Assembly: GCA_000531095.1 (NCBI GenBank)
Contig: HG799471.1
Span: 1 to 64,000 of the forward strand
Source of the DNA: Gemmata massiliana
GTDB taxonomy: Bacteria > Planctomycetota > Planctomycetia > Gemmatales > Gemmataceae
Direction: 5' to 3'
Length of the DNA: 64,000 nt
In this document: positions 18,086 through 26,860 of the stretch, one piece after another
Layout: every line of letters starts with the position of its first letter
How positions within the stretch are numbered: the first letter of the stretch is position 1
Program-made: the position numbers and the translations under genes
Notes under the pieces: model-generated
What the model was told of the DNA's origin: nothing
The model's database searches: none
Seen by the model: only the letters and a program-made list of their open reading frames with translations

Positions 18086-18091
18086 GAGTAA

Positions 18092-19189
18092 TCAGTCCGC
18101 GTGATCCGGAGGAGAGTAGACGTCCGGGGCAAGGTTGAAGCTACGGAGGGTGATCCCCTCGCCCCCCTTCGTCGGAGACGGGGGAGCAGAATCATTAGCC
18201 AAACTTGACCCCTCCCGGTTCGGCGGAGGGGTCGGGGAAGAGTCTTCTGAAGCCACAACCGCACCCAGCGCGGGCCGCAATCGGGTGAGTGTTTCCGCGC
18301 CCGCCGCACCCAACACAAACGCGGCTGTGGACATCGCGTCGGCTTCCGCGGCGGTCGGGGCGATCACACTCGCGCTCGCGGTGCCGAAAGCCGGCCAGCC
18401 GGTGCGTGGGTCGAGCAAGTGGCCCAGTTTCTGACCTTTATACTCGAAGAACTGGAAGGTGGCCGCGGAAGTCCCCAACCCGGCACTGAAGAGCCGCACT
18501 GTGCCGAGCGATTCGCCGTCTTCGGAATCGGGTTTCGGGTTCTTCAGGCGGATCGGCCAGCCGCGGGAATCGCCCGGCGGTCCGCCGATCGCGCACACGC
18601 TGCTCCCGCCTCCGTGCAACAGCGCGGACCGCACGCCCCACTTGGTGCGCAGCAGGTCCGCGGCGCGATCGAGTGCGTATCCCTTCCCCACTGCGCCGAG
18701 ATTCAATTCCAGTCCCGAGACTCGAAACTTCACTGCTCGCTGTTCGGCGTCCAACAGCACGTGCCGGGCGCCGGTCGCGCGCATCGCCTCGACCAAGTCT
18801 CGCGGAGCGGGCACATCCGGTTCGCGCCGAAAAAAGCCCCACGCTTTCGTCAGCGCCCCGGTCGCGATGTCGAACGCGCCACCGGTTTCCTTCGTCCAGA
18901 TCGCGCAGCGGGAGAGCAAATCGAACAACTGCGGCTCGATCCCCACGAAGCCCGCCGACGCCGATGCGTTCACGCGCGACACTTCCGAGTGATCGCGGTA
19001 CACGGTCATCTGGTCTTCGAGTTCGTCAATGAGATCGAGTGCGTCTTCCGCGGCAGCAACGGGATCGGTGTGCGAACCGACGGGAATGGCGACTTCAAAC
19101 GTGGTCGCCATCGCGCGCCGCGACACGCGGACGAGCGAGAACTCGCCCGGCGCCTCCGGCTCATCGGCAAAGAGATAATCGAGCAGCAT
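18092..19189 (-). CDS. apbE: FAD:protein FMN transferase
   Basis: A 365-residue ApbE-type flavin transferase that attaches FMN to threonine in target proteins outside the cytoplasm. Seen motifs: RRAMATTFEVAIP near 25, NLGAVGKGYALDRA near 167, HLLDPRTGWPA near 265 and AEADAMSTAAFVLG near 287 (metal and FAD site). No clear signal peptide is present, which is unusual for this enzyme. Near the C-terminus a segment of about 30 residues rich in Pro/Ser/Gly (SSPTPPPNREGSS ... SPTKGGEG) is encoded by a GC-rich palindromic repeat at about 18163-18240 and is not part of the normal fold. Immediately upstream of the DoxX-like gene. Confidence 0.88.
   Translation of the reverse strand: MLLDYLFADEPEAPGEFSLVRVSRRAMATTFEVAIPVGSHTDPVAAAEDALDLIDELEDQMTVYRDHSEVSRVNASASAGFVGIEPQLFDLLSRCAIWTKETGGAFDIATGALTKAWGFFRREPDVPAPRDLVEAMRATGARHVLLDAEQRAVKFRVSGLELNLGAVGKGYALDRAADLLRTKWGVRSALLHGGGSSVCAIGGPPGDSRGWPIRLKNPKPDSEDGESLGTVRLFSAGLGTSAATFQFFEYKGQKLGHLLDPRTGWPAFGTASASVIAPTAAEADAMSTAAFVLGAAGAETLTRLRPALGAVVASEDSSPTPPPNREGSSLANDSAPPSPTKGGEGITLRSFNLAPDVYSPPDHAD
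18160..18240. repeat. Palindromic repeat inside the apbE coding sequence
   Basis: Inverted pairs ACCCCTCCC (18208-18216) with GGAGGGGT (18224-18231) and CCCCC with GGGGG further left. The stretch translates to a low-complexity Pro/Gly segment and resembles dispersed intergenic repeats of planctomycetes rather than protein-coding DNA. Confidence 0.6.
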
Positions 19190-19200
19190 GAGAAAGGCAG

Positions 19201-19325
19201 AAGAGCGGCCGCGGATAAACGCAGAAAACGCGGATCAAACCAAGAGAAGAATTCAGGATAAACAAGATTTAATCCTGTCTATCCTGTTAATCCTGTCAAA
19301 AATCCTTCTCTCAAATCCTGTCGTT
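19201..19325. repeat. Dispersed intergenic repeat with ATCCTGT units
   Basis: The left part (19206-19238) matches 8236-8268 in being CCGCGGATAA-CGCAG-...-ACGCGGATCAAA. The right part (19254-19325) is AT-richer and contains ATCCTGT several times (AATCCTGTCTATCCTGTTA, then AATCCTGTC and AAATCCTGTC). No gene is present between apbE and the DUF4912 gene. Confidence 0.65.
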
Positions 19326-19361
19326 TATCGCGTGAATCGGCGACCGCTCTCGGTCTGGAAA

Positions 19362-20702
19362 TCACACTTCGTTCATCTGGTCGTGGATCATCGGGTCGAG
19401 GTGCTTCGTGTTGCGCTCGACGGCGAGGACGATGGTGCGCTCCTCGACGCCGTCCGCACTCGCGGCCACGGCGGGGATGATCTGCCGACTGTCCGGCAAG
19501 TTGAACGTCATCCGGAACGTGCCGTCCGAGTTCAGCTTGATCGGATCGTTATTGAGTGTCAGGTGCGCGGCCGGATCGGTACGGCCGAACACGATCAACT
19601 TCGCGTCGATCTCGAAGAAGAACTTCTTCACGCTCCCCGGCGGAACGGCCCCGGTACCGAACGCGGTCTGCTTGGGCGGCCCGAGCGGGCGCCCGAGGCG
19701 CTCCTCGAACAATTCCCGGAGTTCCTGGTTCCCGCTCGACTCGAACCCGCTGGACATCGCGAGGATGCGCTCTGCCTTCCACTTCGCGTCGTCGTCGTCC
19801 CAGCCCGCGTCCATGCCCTCGACCGATTCGCCCGCACCGGCCTTCGGCGGGGTCACCACGTTCGAGCGCGCGAGCACGTAGAAATCGCCGCGTTTTGAGA
19901 CGTAACCGATGTCCGCCCGGTACGCGCGGGGCGGCTGCGGCACGTCGATGTACCAGTTCTGCCCCGTCCCGTGGAGCATGATGTCGCGGATGGGCGTTTC
20001 GGAGGTACTGGTCGTGTCACCGCTGGTCACATCGAACAGCCGGATGATGAGCTTCGCACCGTGCCAGTCCTGGCGGAGTGCCGCTTCCGCGCGCTGCACG
20101 GAGTGACTGGACAGCTCCCAGTAAGCGTTCAACCAGTACGGGTTGGACACCGCGAGTAGAATCCGGTCCTTCGTGACCGGGTTGAACGGTTTGTTCGCGG
20201 TCGCGTCCTTCGCCGATTCACGCGGCGGAACCAGTGACTTCGTCACCGGCTTGGCAGCAGCGGCAGGTGTGGGCTTCGGTTGAACCAGTGGTTTAGTGAC
20301 CTGAGCCACGGGCGCCTTGTGCGAACCGTTCGCAGCCGGCTTGCTCGCCACAGGTGCGGCCGGCTTCGCCTTTGCGCCGGGCTTGGCAGCGGTCGAATTC
20401 TTGGCAACGACTTTAGGTTTGGGCTTCGGCGTGGTAGCCTTTACCGGCTGGGCCGGACGTACCGGTGCGGCCTTTTCGGGCTGGGCCTTCTTCACTTTCG
20501 TGACTTTGGCCGCTACTTTTACGGTCGGCTTGGCCGCAATTTTAGCCGGCTTTGCCACGGGCTTCGCAGCAACGGGAGCTTTAGAAAGTGCTTTGAGGAG
20601 AGCGGGCTTATCCATGCCGTCCCAGCCGCGGACCCCGCGGCGTCGGGCCAGTTCAGCCAGTTCCTTCTTGGACCGGTCGGTCAGCGAGCCAGCAGTCTTC
20701 AT
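19362..20702 (-). CDS. DUF4912 domain protein with Lys/Ala/Pro-rich linker
   Basis: A 446-residue protein. The ATG at 20702 follows GGGGAG (10 nt). Residues 8-42 form a SAP/Rho-N-like helical unit (SKKELAELARRRGVRGWDGM). Residues 43-185 are a low-complexity AKP-rich linker reminiscent of histone H1-like tails. Residues about 190-330 are the DUF4912 domain (NPYWLNAYWELS, WYIDVP, YRADIGYV). The C-terminal 100 residues look like a second beta-rich unit (KLIVFGRTDPAAHLTLNNDPIKL). The function of DUF4912 proteins is not known. The combination of a nucleic-acid-type N-terminus and a basic tail suggests DNA or RNA association, as inference only. Confidence 0.8.
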   Translation of the reverse strand: MKTAGSLTDRSKKELAELARRRGVRGWDGMDKPALLKALSKAPVAAKPVAKPAKIAAKPTVKVAAKVTKVKKAQPEKAAPVRPAQPVKATTPKPKPKVVAKNSTAAKPGAKAKPAAPVASKPAANGSHKAPVAQVTKPLVQPKPTPAAAAKPVTKSLVPPRESAKDATANKPFNPVTKDRILLAVSNPYWLNAYWELSSHSVQRAEAALRQDWHGAKLIIRLFDVTSGDTTSTSETPIRDIMLHGTGQNWYIDVPQPPRAYRADIGYVSKRGDFYVLARSNVVTPPKAGAGESVEGMDAGWDDDDAKWKAERILAMSSGFESSGNQELRELFEERLGRPLGPPKQTAFGTGAVPPGSVKKFFFEIDAKLIVFGRTDPAAHLTLNNDPIKLNSDGTFRMTFNLPDSRQIIPAVAASADGVEERTIVLAVERNTKHLDPMIHDQMNEV

Positions 20703-21287
20703 CGGCGAGCCACTCCCCGCACAGCGTAGGCGGTTGTGGGACGGTCTGGTAACATCCGTGCCGAAACAGCCGCGGCTCCGGGTTCCGTCCCGGCGAGGTC
20801 GATCACCTCGGCGTAATAACAATTTCGCCGGGCGACGCTCGAGTCAGTACCCGAGCAACAATAATACGGAACCCAAATCCTAACGCGAAGAACAGTGAGC
20901 GAAGACGTCCCGCCCAAATGAGTCCATTCGCATGGCAGCGAACATTCGACTCGAACAGAGCAGAAAGTCTATTGTGGTAGGCACTCTGCGTTCGTCGGCC
21001 CGTTACGAACACAACTTATACTAAAACAAGCCGACGATCTTTTGTCTGGGCGGGGAGCATTCCTAACTCGTTGCTCATCATAGGAAAACGCGGGGCGGCG
21101 TGTCAATGTGATTTGGCGGCCGGAACTGGTTTACGGGACTGATTTTGCCCCACCTGCGGGGCGTTGAAAATGATACAACGCTCAAGAATTGCGCATTCGC
21201 TCCCTTAAACCCCACCTAAACCGCCCTCACTAAAGCGATCCAACTGACGACAAATCATCAAGGAAAGCCTTTAGTTTCCAGCCTCTC
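20703..21287. other. Long divergent intergenic region upstream of the ATP synthase operon
   Basis: 585 nt with no credible coding frame. It separates the DUF4912 gene (minus) from the first ATP synthase operon gene (plus) and should contain both promoters. AT-richer stretches lie at about 20810-20880, 20990-21030 and 21220-21260. No conserved operator or riboswitch was recognised. Confidence 0.5.
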
Positions 21288-21806
21288 ATGGCACTCAGCC
21301 GTGCTTGTGAAATATTTCACGAGATGCGGATTGACTTTGCCTCTGAGTTACTCACAATACGCCCTTGTTCACGAAAACACTCTGGGCGGAACCGCGACGT
21401 GGGGGCAGCCGCAAAGGTCGCTGTGCTGGTCGCCGGGGCGGTTGTTGCCGCGGGAATCGGGTTCGTTGTCACGGGCTGGATTGCTAGCCAGCCACCCGTC
21501 CTGACAGTTGTCGCTGCGACCGCTTTGTGCCTGTCATCTGCCATTGCGACGTTTTTGCTCGCGGATGCGGTTTTTCGGCACACGCCACAGTTCGGCCCGA
21601 TTGCTGTCCTGATGGGCACCGGGGTCCGGATGGCAGTAGCGGTCGTCGGGGTTTTGCTGCTGAGCGAGGCACTTGCGAAATACGGCACACCGCGGGACGA
21701 GTTTGCCGGATGGGTCGCTTATCTGTACATCGCCACTCTCGCAATCGAATGCGGGTTACTGATGTACGGCAGCAAGACTCAAGTGATTCCGGAGAAGGCG
21801 CCGTGA
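21288..21806 (+). CDS. Small membrane protein heading the ATP synthase operon (subunit I-like)
   Basis: Up to 172 residues with four transmembrane helices (about 40-68, 72-95, 103-125, 140-160). By position and topology it corresponds to the AtpI/AtpR-type accessory proteins that sit before atpB and aid c-ring assembly or ion uptake. Sequence identity to AtpI could not be established. The N-terminal 37 residues before the first helix look atypical and no ribosome-binding site precedes ATG 21288. A GTG at 21399 (MGAAAKVAVLVAG...) is a reasonable alternative start. Its stop overlaps the GTG of the next gene (GTGA). Confidence 0.65.
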   Translation: MALSRACEIFHEMRIDFASELLTIRPCSRKHSGRNRDVGAAAKVAVLVAGAVVAAGIGFVVTGWIASQPPVLTVVAATALCLSSAIATFLLADAVFRHTPQFGPIAVLMGTGVRMAVAVVGVLLLSEALAKYGTPRDEFAGWVAYLYIATLAIECGLLMYGSKTQVIPEKAP

Positions 21807-22060
21807 ACCGCGACCGCGGCACGAGCGATTACAGCGGACTGGCCCTGATCGGGACCGCGGTAACCGAACTCGTCGCTCCCATTCTGATCGGGGTCTGGAC
21901 GGACAACCGATTCGGCTGGGCGCCGTGGGGATTGGTGATCGGTACGACGATCGGGTTCGTGGGCGGCATCGGGCACCTGTTGCTGATCGCCAGCCGCGCG
22001 GACAAAACGAACAAAACGAAGTCGGGCGAGAGCGACGGACCGAGTAAACCGCTCTCTTAG
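21803..22060 (+). CDS. atpZ: AtpZ/AtpI family protein
   Basis: An 85-residue, two-helix membrane protein (helices about 11-32 and 40-65) with the family layout SGLALIGTAV ... GVWTDNRFG-APWGLVIGTTIGFVGGIGHLL. AtpZ/AtpI proteins accompany F1Fo operons and are linked to Mg/Ca transport and c-ring assembly. The GTG start overlaps the preceding stop by 4 nt; no ATG is available. The C-terminus is short and charged. Confidence 0.8.
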   Translation: MNRDRGTSDYSGLALIGTAVTELVAPILIGVWTDNRFGWAPWGLVIGTTIGFVGGIGHLLLIASRADKTNKTKSGESDGPSKPLS

Positions 22061-22102
22061 CACCACGCGAGAGACGGTACCGGACCGGGGAGAGGATCGA
22101 TC

Positions 22103-22966
22103 ATGGCGCAGGATCCGCTCGAACACGTACTCGACCACGCCTGGGTCGGGCCGATCACGAAGCACCAAATTTTGCTCGTGGTTGCGGCGATTGCTGTCGC
22201 TGTTCCGTACATCTTGCTCGCGCGTCGCGTGAAGGACGGCACCCCGCCCCGCGGACCGTTCTGGAACTTCCTCGAAATGCTCCTGCTGTTCATCCGCGAC
22301 GAGGTCGCGCGGCCGAACATTCACGGCGGGCACGATCACGACGAGGCGCACGGCGTTCACGACGCCATTACTGAACAAACTCACGCGCATCACGGCGCGG
22401 TGGCCAAACCGCACGTCCACTTCGCGGACCGCTATGTACCGTTCTTGTGGACCCTGTTCCTGTTCATCCTCGGGTGCAACCTGCTCGGGATGGTGCCGTT
22501 CCTCGGCTCCCCGACGGCGGAACTGAGCGTCACACTCGTTCTCGCGCTCGCGGTGTTCTTCGTGATCCACGTATCCGCGATCATTAAGCTCGGCATCGGC
22601 AAATACGTGATGTCGTATGTCCCGCGGCTCAAGGGCGACAACCTCGTAATGACCCTGTTCCTTTCGGTGCTGATCGTTCCACTCATCACCGTCATCGAGG
22701 TGATGGGGGCGTTCATCCGGGCCGGGGTGCTCGCGATTCGTTTGTTCGCCAACATTTTCGCCGGGCACGTCGCGTTGGGCGTGATCCTGATGTTCGCCGT
22801 CGCCGATCCGGTGGCGGGTGGACTTTCTCCCGGGGGCACGGTCGCGGCTGTTGTTATGGCCACCGCCCTCAGCGTACTCGAACTGTTCGTCGCCTTCCTG
22901 CAGGCGTTCGTCTTCGTCCTGTTGACGTCGATTTTCTTGGGCATGCAACTGAACCCGGAACACTAA
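22103..22966 (+). CDS. atpB: ATP synthase Fo subunit a
   Basis: A 287-residue polytopic subunit forming the proton half-channels against the c-ring. The essential arginine is in GVLAIRLFANIFAGHVAL (about residue 213), and the last helix carries LELFVAFLQAFVFVLLTSIFLG. A His/Asp-rich hydrophilic stretch lies between the first two helices (HGGHDHDEAHGVHD, about 73-86), an unusual metal-binding-like segment. GGAGAGG lies upstream of the ATG. Confidence 0.95.
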   Translation: MAQDPLEHVLDHAWVGPITKHQILLVVAAIAVAVPYILLARRVKDGTPPRGPFWNFLEMLLLFIRDEVARPNIHGGHDHDEAHGVHDAITEQTHAHHGAVAKPHVHFADRYVPFLWTLFLFILGCNLLGMVPFLGSPTAELSVTLVLALAVFFVIHVSAIIKLGIGKYVMSYVPRLKGDNLVMTLFLSVLIVPLITVIEVMGAFIRAGVLAIRLFANIFAGHVALGVILMFAVADPVAGGLSPGGTVAAVVMATALSVLELFVAFLQAFVFVLLTSIFLGMQLNPEH

Positions 22967-23029
22967 CCTCGGTCGCGCCCGGCCGCGTGCCGGTGCCTTC
23001 CAACCCCGTGTAGAAAGGGACCGACTGCT

Positions 23030-23371
23030 ATGAAACTCGCTTGCCGTATCGCCCTCGCGCTCGTCCTGCTCACCGTCAGCGCCCTGCCCGCCCTGGCCGC
23101 GGCTGATCCCGCCGCCCCCGCTGCGGCCCCGTCCGCGTCCGCGGCCAACTCCGGCGCGGGCCTCGGTGCCGGTATCGGTGCCGGGCTGGCAATCGTCGGT
23201 GCGGGTATCGGGATCGGGCTGGTCGGCTGGTCGGCCCTCGCCGCCATCGCCCGTCAACCGGAACAGAAGGGTGCGATCCAGGTTAACATGATCGTTCTGG
23301 CCGCGCTCGTTGAAGGTGCCGCCATCATCGCGCTGCTCGTGATCTGCTTCGCGCTCGTCGGCAAAGCCTGA
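23030..23371 (+). CDS. atpE: ATP synthase Fo subunit c with N-terminal extension
   Basis: A 113-residue c subunit, about 35-40 residues longer than the usual 75-80. The extension is a signal-peptide-like segment (MKLACRIALALVLLTVSALPALAAA) and an Ala/Pro-rich spacer. Helix 1 is Gly-rich (41-65), the polar loop is ARQPEQ (74-79), and helix 2 carries the ion-binding glutamate E95 in LVEGAAII. The residues after E95 are Gly-Ala, not the Ser/Thr of sodium-type c subunits, so proton coupling is expected. Confidence 0.95.
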   Translation: MKLACRIALALVLLTVSALPALAAADPAAPAAAPSASAANSGAGLGAGIGAGLAIVGAGIGIGLVGWSALAAIARQPEQKGAIQVNMIVLAALVEGAAIIALLVICFALVGKA

Positions 23372-23415
23372 TCCGCCCCGGAACTGACCTAACCCTGAAG
23401 TGGGGAGATGGCACC

Positions 23416-24009
23416 ATGACCACCTTCGTCCGGACGGCGGGCGCGATCGCCGCTGTCCTGCTGTTACCGGCCCTGGCGGTAGCGGCCGATGCCCCCAGCG
23501 GGCAGAAGAACATCCTCGAACCCAACCTCGTCAACTCGATCGTGACGGTGGTCGTGTTCGGCGCGCTGCTCGCGATCCTGTACACGTTCGCGTGGGGGCC
23601 GATCCTCAAGGGACTTCAGGCCCGCGAGGAGGCCCAGTTCCAGGCCATCGCCGACGCGAAGAAGGCGAAAGAAGAGGCCGCGGCTCTACGCACGCAGCTC
23701 GCCGCGGAAATGGCCAAGGCCGCTGACCAAGTACGAGCAATCATGGATGAGGCCCGGCGTGACGCCGAAGCCCTGAAGGTTGCCGAGCGTGAGGTTGGGG
23801 TCAAAGAGGCTCAGGCCGAGCGCGAGCGAGCGGCCCGGGATCTCGCGAGCGAGCGAGACGCTCTTCTCAAGGAAGTGAGCCAGCGGGCCGTGGACCTGGC
23901 CTCCATTATGGCGACCAAGGCCATCCGCCAGCAAGTGACGATCGAGAAGCAGAGCGAGCTGGTGAACGAATCGATCGCGGAACTCAACACGAGCGCGAGC
24001 CGGGCGTAA
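23416..24009 (+). CDS. atpF: ATP synthase Fo subunit b with signal-like N-terminus
   Basis: A 197-residue peripheral-stalk subunit. One transmembrane helix (about 39-61, NSIVTVVVFGALLAILYTFAW) is followed by a long charged coiled coil. An additional hydrophobic segment at 8-24 ending LAVAADA resembles a cleavable signal peptide, as in the c subunit. Spacing to atpE is 44 nt. Confidence 0.92.
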   Translation: MTTFVRTAGAIAAVLLLPALAVAADAPSGQKNILEPNLVNSIVTVVVFGALLAILYTFAWGPILKGLQAREEAQFQAIADAKKAKEEAAALRTQLAAEMAKAADQVRAIMDEARRDAEALKVAEREVGVKEAQAERERAARDLASERDALLKEVSQRAVDLASIMATKAIRQQVTIEKQSELVNESIAELNTSASRA

Positions 24010-24134
24010 GCCACTGAGTTTGATGCTTCCCCGCTGTTCCCCGTGAGCAGCGGTAACGAGTAACGCCTTCGCCCCTGGACCGCACGCACATCGGTGCGGC
24101 GAGGGGCGGGTTCTTCGGTTCCCCCGGAACACAC
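24010..24134. other. Gap between atpF and atpH
   Basis: 125 nt without a gene. It contains GC-rich sequence that can pair locally (CCCCGCTGTTCCCCGTGAGCAGCGG). No start codon with better context for atpH was found upstream of 24135. Confidence 0.4.
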
Positions 24135-24749
24135 ATGGCGAACGTCGAAACCAAGCACGAGACCGTTCTGGACGTGGGAACCACGCGGTCGCGGCTCGCG
24201 CGCATCTACGCCGAGGCGCTGCTCGCGGCCGCGGCCCAGAAATCCCCCCAAGCCATCGACGAGGTCGGTGCCGAAGTGTCCGACTTCGTCCGCTCGGTGG
24301 TGATCGAGAATCCCAGTGTCGGGACGTTCATCGCGAACCCCACCGTCGGCAAGAAGGCGAAGACCGCGGCGCTCGCGGCGGCCCTGGACGGCCGCGCCTC
24401 CGAGTTGCTCCGCGGGCTGGTCACCGTCCTCGCACACAACAACCGGCTCGACCTGCTCCGCGGGATCGCTGCCGCGTACCGCGGGTTGCTCAACGACCGC
24501 GCCGGCCGCGTGTTGGTGCGGGTCACCAGTGCCGCCCCGCTCTCGGGTACCCAGCAATCCGAACTCACGACGGGCCTTCAAAAGCTCCTGCGTCAAGAAC
24601 CTGTTTTGGACGTGCGAGTGGACCCCGACCTGCTCGGCGGGCTGGTGATCCAGGTGGGCGACTCGGTCATCGACACCTCCGTCCGCACGCGGCTCCGGTC
24701 TCTCCGTACACTCTTGCTCGATAAGGGCGGCAGCAATGGCAACAACTAA
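24135..24749 (+). CDS. atpH: ATP synthase F1 subunit delta
   Basis: A 204-residue OSCP-type subunit linking the peripheral stalk to F1. Features: [14 protein letters not shown] at the N-terminus, and the typical C-terminal [25 protein letters not shown]. About 20 residues precede the conserved start. The stop overlaps atpA by 14 nt. Confidence 0.93.
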   Translation: MANVETKHETVLDVGTTRSRLARIYAEALLAAAAQKSPQAIDEVGAEVSDFVRSVVIENPSVGTFIANPTVGKKAKTAALAAALDGRASELLRGLVTVLAHNNRLDLLRGIAAAYRGLLNDRAGRVLVRVTSAAPLSGTQQSELTTGLQKLLRQEPVLDVRVDPDLLGGLVIQVGDSVIDTSVRTRLRSLRTLLLDKGGSNGNN

Positions 24750-26466
24750 AATCAGCGCCGGCGAGATCATCAGCGTTCTGACCCACGAGATCAGCAGCTT
24801 CGACCGCAAGGTCGAGACGCGCTCGGTCGGGCAGGTTCTCGAGGTCGGTGACGGGATCGCCCGGTGCTACGGGCTGTCCGAGGTCATGGCCGGCGAACTC
24901 GTGGACTTCCCGCAAGCCGGGATCAAGGGCCTCGCGTTCAACCTCGAAGAGAACTCGGTCTCCGTCATCATCCTCGGCGACTACCTGAAGGTCACCGAGG
25001 GGATGGAGGTCCGTACCACGGGCGAACTGCTGTCCGTGCCGGTCGGCGAGGGCATGATCGGCCGCGTGGTGGACACGCTCGGGAACCCGGTCGACGGCAA
25101 GGGGCCGATCGCGACCACGAAGCGCCGGCTCGTGGAAAGCCCGGCCCCCGGGATCGTCGACCGCCAGCCCGTGAAGCAGCCGCTCCAAACGGGTATCAAG
25201 GCCATCGACTCGATGACCCCCGTCGGCCGCGGCCAGCGAGAACTGATCATCGGCGACCGCAAGACGGGTAAGACCGCCATCGCGATCGACACGATCATCA
25301 ACCAGAAGGAAGAGAACGTCATCTGCGTGTACGTCGCGTGCGGGCAGATGGAATCGAAGGTCGCGGGTGTAGTCGAGATCCTGCGGAAGACGGGCGCGAT
25401 GGATTACACCATCGTCGTCGTCGCGTCCGCGTCCGACGCGGCCCCGCTCCAGTACCTCGCCCCCTACGCGGGCGCGGCGATGGCCGAATACTTCACCTAC
25501 GAGCACGGCCGCGACACGCTGTGCGTGTACGACGACTTGTCGAAGCAAGCCGCCGCTTACCGTCAACTCTCGCTGCTCGTGCGCCGGCCCCCGGGCCGCG
25601 AGGCATACCCCGGTGACGTGTTCTACGCCCACTCCCGCCTGCTCGAGCGGTCCGCGAAGCTGGCCGAAAAGTGGGTCATCGTCGACAGCAACACCGACGC
25701 AACGAACGTCGCGGCTCATTGGGGTATCAACAAGGCCGGCAACCCGATCGAGAAGCGCGGCCCCGGTGACGAGGGCATGGTGTACGTCGGCCCGGGCGAA
25801 AAGGGCGGGTACGACCAGGCCAAGCACGACCTCAAGGCGTTCCCCGGCGCGAAGATCGTGAAGGTCGCGGGTAGCGGCGGGTCGTTGACCGCGCTGCCGA
25901 TCATCGAGACGCTCGAAGGCGAAGTGTCGGCGTACATCCCGACGAACGTGATCTCGATCACCGACGGCCAGATCTACCTCCAGCCCGACCTCAAGAACGC
26001 GGGCGTGCTGCCCGCGGTGGACGTCGGTATCTCGGTGTCCCGCGTCGGTGGGAACGCCCAGATCGGTGCGATGAAGCACAAGACGGTCGCCGGCGGTCTG
26101 AAGCTGGCACTCGCCCAGTTCCGCGAACTCGAAGCGTTCGCGCAGCTCGGTACTGACCTCGACAAGGTCACGCAGGCCCAACTCGACCGCGGGTACCGCA
26201 TGGTCGAGATCCTGAAGCAGGGCCAGTACAAGCCGCTGAACGTGATCGACCAGATCATGATCATCTACGCCGGTAATAGCGGCGGGCTGGACAAGGTCGA
26301 CCGCAAGCAGGTGAAGGCCTGGGAAGAGCAGTTCCTCAAGTTCATGAAGGAACAGAAGCCGGAAACCCGCGCTCTGCTCGCCAAAGAAAAGAAGATGTCC
26401 GACGAGGTCATCAAGGCACTCGACACGGCCATCGCCGAATTCCAACCGCAGTTCAAGGCTTACTAG
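24736..26466 (+). CDS. atpA: ATP synthase F1 subunit alpha with a long insertion
   Basis: A 576-residue alpha subunit, compared with about 500-515 usually. Walker A is GDRKTGKT (173-180). The nucleotide-binding domain and C-terminal helical domain are well conserved ([19 protein letters not shown], 401-419; ISVSRVGG). The additional length is one block at residues about 311-380 (nt 25666-25875), between [13 protein letters not shown] and [12 protein letters not shown], which are normally nearly adjacent. The insert is hydrophilic and Gly/Lys/Asp-rich and includes [20 protein letters not shown]. The frame is continuous with no sign of an error. The ATG lies inside the end of atpH. Confidence 0.96.
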   Translation: MATTKISAGEIISVLTHEISSFDRKVETRSVGQVLEVGDGIARCYGLSEVMAGELVDFPQAGIKGLAFNLEENSVSVIILGDYLKVTEGMEVRTTGELLSVPVGEGMIGRVVDTLGNPVDGKGPIATTKRRLVESPAPGIVDRQPVKQPLQTGIKAIDSMTPVGRGQRELIIGDRKTGKTAIAIDTIINQKEENVICVYVACGQMESKVAGVVEILRKTGAMDYTIVVVASASDAAPLQYLAPYAGAAMAEYFTYEHGRDTLCVYDDLSKQAAAYRQLSLLVRRPPGREAYPGDVFYAHSRLLERSAKLAEKWVIVDSNTDATNVAAHWGINKAGNPIEKRGPGDEGMVYVGPGEKGGYDQAKHDLKAFPGAKIVKVAGSGGSLTALPIIETLEGEVSAYIPTNVISITDGQIYLQPDLKNAGVLPAVDVGISVSRVGGNAQIGAMKHKTVAGGLKLALAQFRELEAFAQLGTDLDKVTQAQLDRGYRMVEILKQGQYKPLNVIDQIMIIYAGNSGGLDKVDRKQVKAWEEQFLKFMKEQKPETRALLAKEKKMSDEVIKALDTAIAEFQPQFKAY

Positions 26467-26474
26467 CGATATTT

Positions 26475-26547
26475 GGCGAACCCCGCCCGCAAGGGCGGTG
26501 GGTGTGGGTAAGTGACAACCCGCCGCCCTTGCGGGCGGGGTTCGCTC
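26475..26547. repeat. REP-like inverted repeat inside the ATP synthase operon
   Basis: Arms at 26475-26502 and 26520-26547, each built on CCGCCC-GCAA-GGGCGG or its complement. It starts about 10 nt after the atpA stop and precedes the small inserted gene. It could lower readthrough from atpA to atpG. Confidence 0.9.
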
Positions 26548-26567
26548 GGCTCTAACAAGAAGGGAGG

Positions 26568-26840
26568 ATGGCACAATTCGTATGGATCGACTGGAACCTA
26601 TCGAAACTGGCAATGCACCATCTCTCCCCGGACGAGGTGGAGTTCGCGTGGGAGCACCGGACCGACGCGGACGAGTGGGTTGAACCGGAACCGGGCGTCG
26701 AGAGCTACGGCCGCGCCCCGAACGGCCGGTGGGTGAAGATCATCTGGCGGTACAACGGGTTCGGCGACGGGGATCTGATCTTCGTCATCACCGCGTACCA
26801 CATGCCGCACCCGCCCCCGCGGACCGGCACTAAACACTAA
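26568..26840 (+). CDS. Small protein of unknown function inserted in the atp operon, BrnT/DUF4258-like in outline
   Basis: A 90-residue soluble protein. The pattern of an N-terminal DWN-KL-HHLSPDEVEFAW helix, then RWVKIIWRYN and DLIFVITAYHM strands, resembles BrnT/DUF4258-type RNase-toxin folds. The resemblance is by eye and weak. No antitoxin gene accompanies it. GGGAGG abuts the ATG directly. It lies between a REP-like repeat and atpG, a place where no ATP synthase subunit is expected, so it looks like an insertion. Confidence 0.55.
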   Translation: MAQFVWIDWNLSKLAMHHLSPDEVEFAWEHRTDADEWVEPEPGVESYGRAPNGRWVKIIWRYNGFGDGDLIFVITAYHMPHPPPRTGTKH

Positions 26841-26860
26841 ACACCAAACACCGCTCCAAA

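Noticed and set aside
21779-23257. 492-codon minus-strand frame over atpB and atpE
   Set aside because: Antisense of well-conserved ATP synthase genes, with Asp/Arg/Gln-rich low-complexity translation.
24667-26613. 648-codon minus-strand frame over atpA
   Set aside because: Antisense shadow of a conserved gene; no recognisable domain.
26568-26840. Toxin-antitoxin module in the atp operon
   Set aside because: The BrnT-like resemblance is weak and no antitoxin gene is adjacent; the neighbouring plus-strand gene is atpG.
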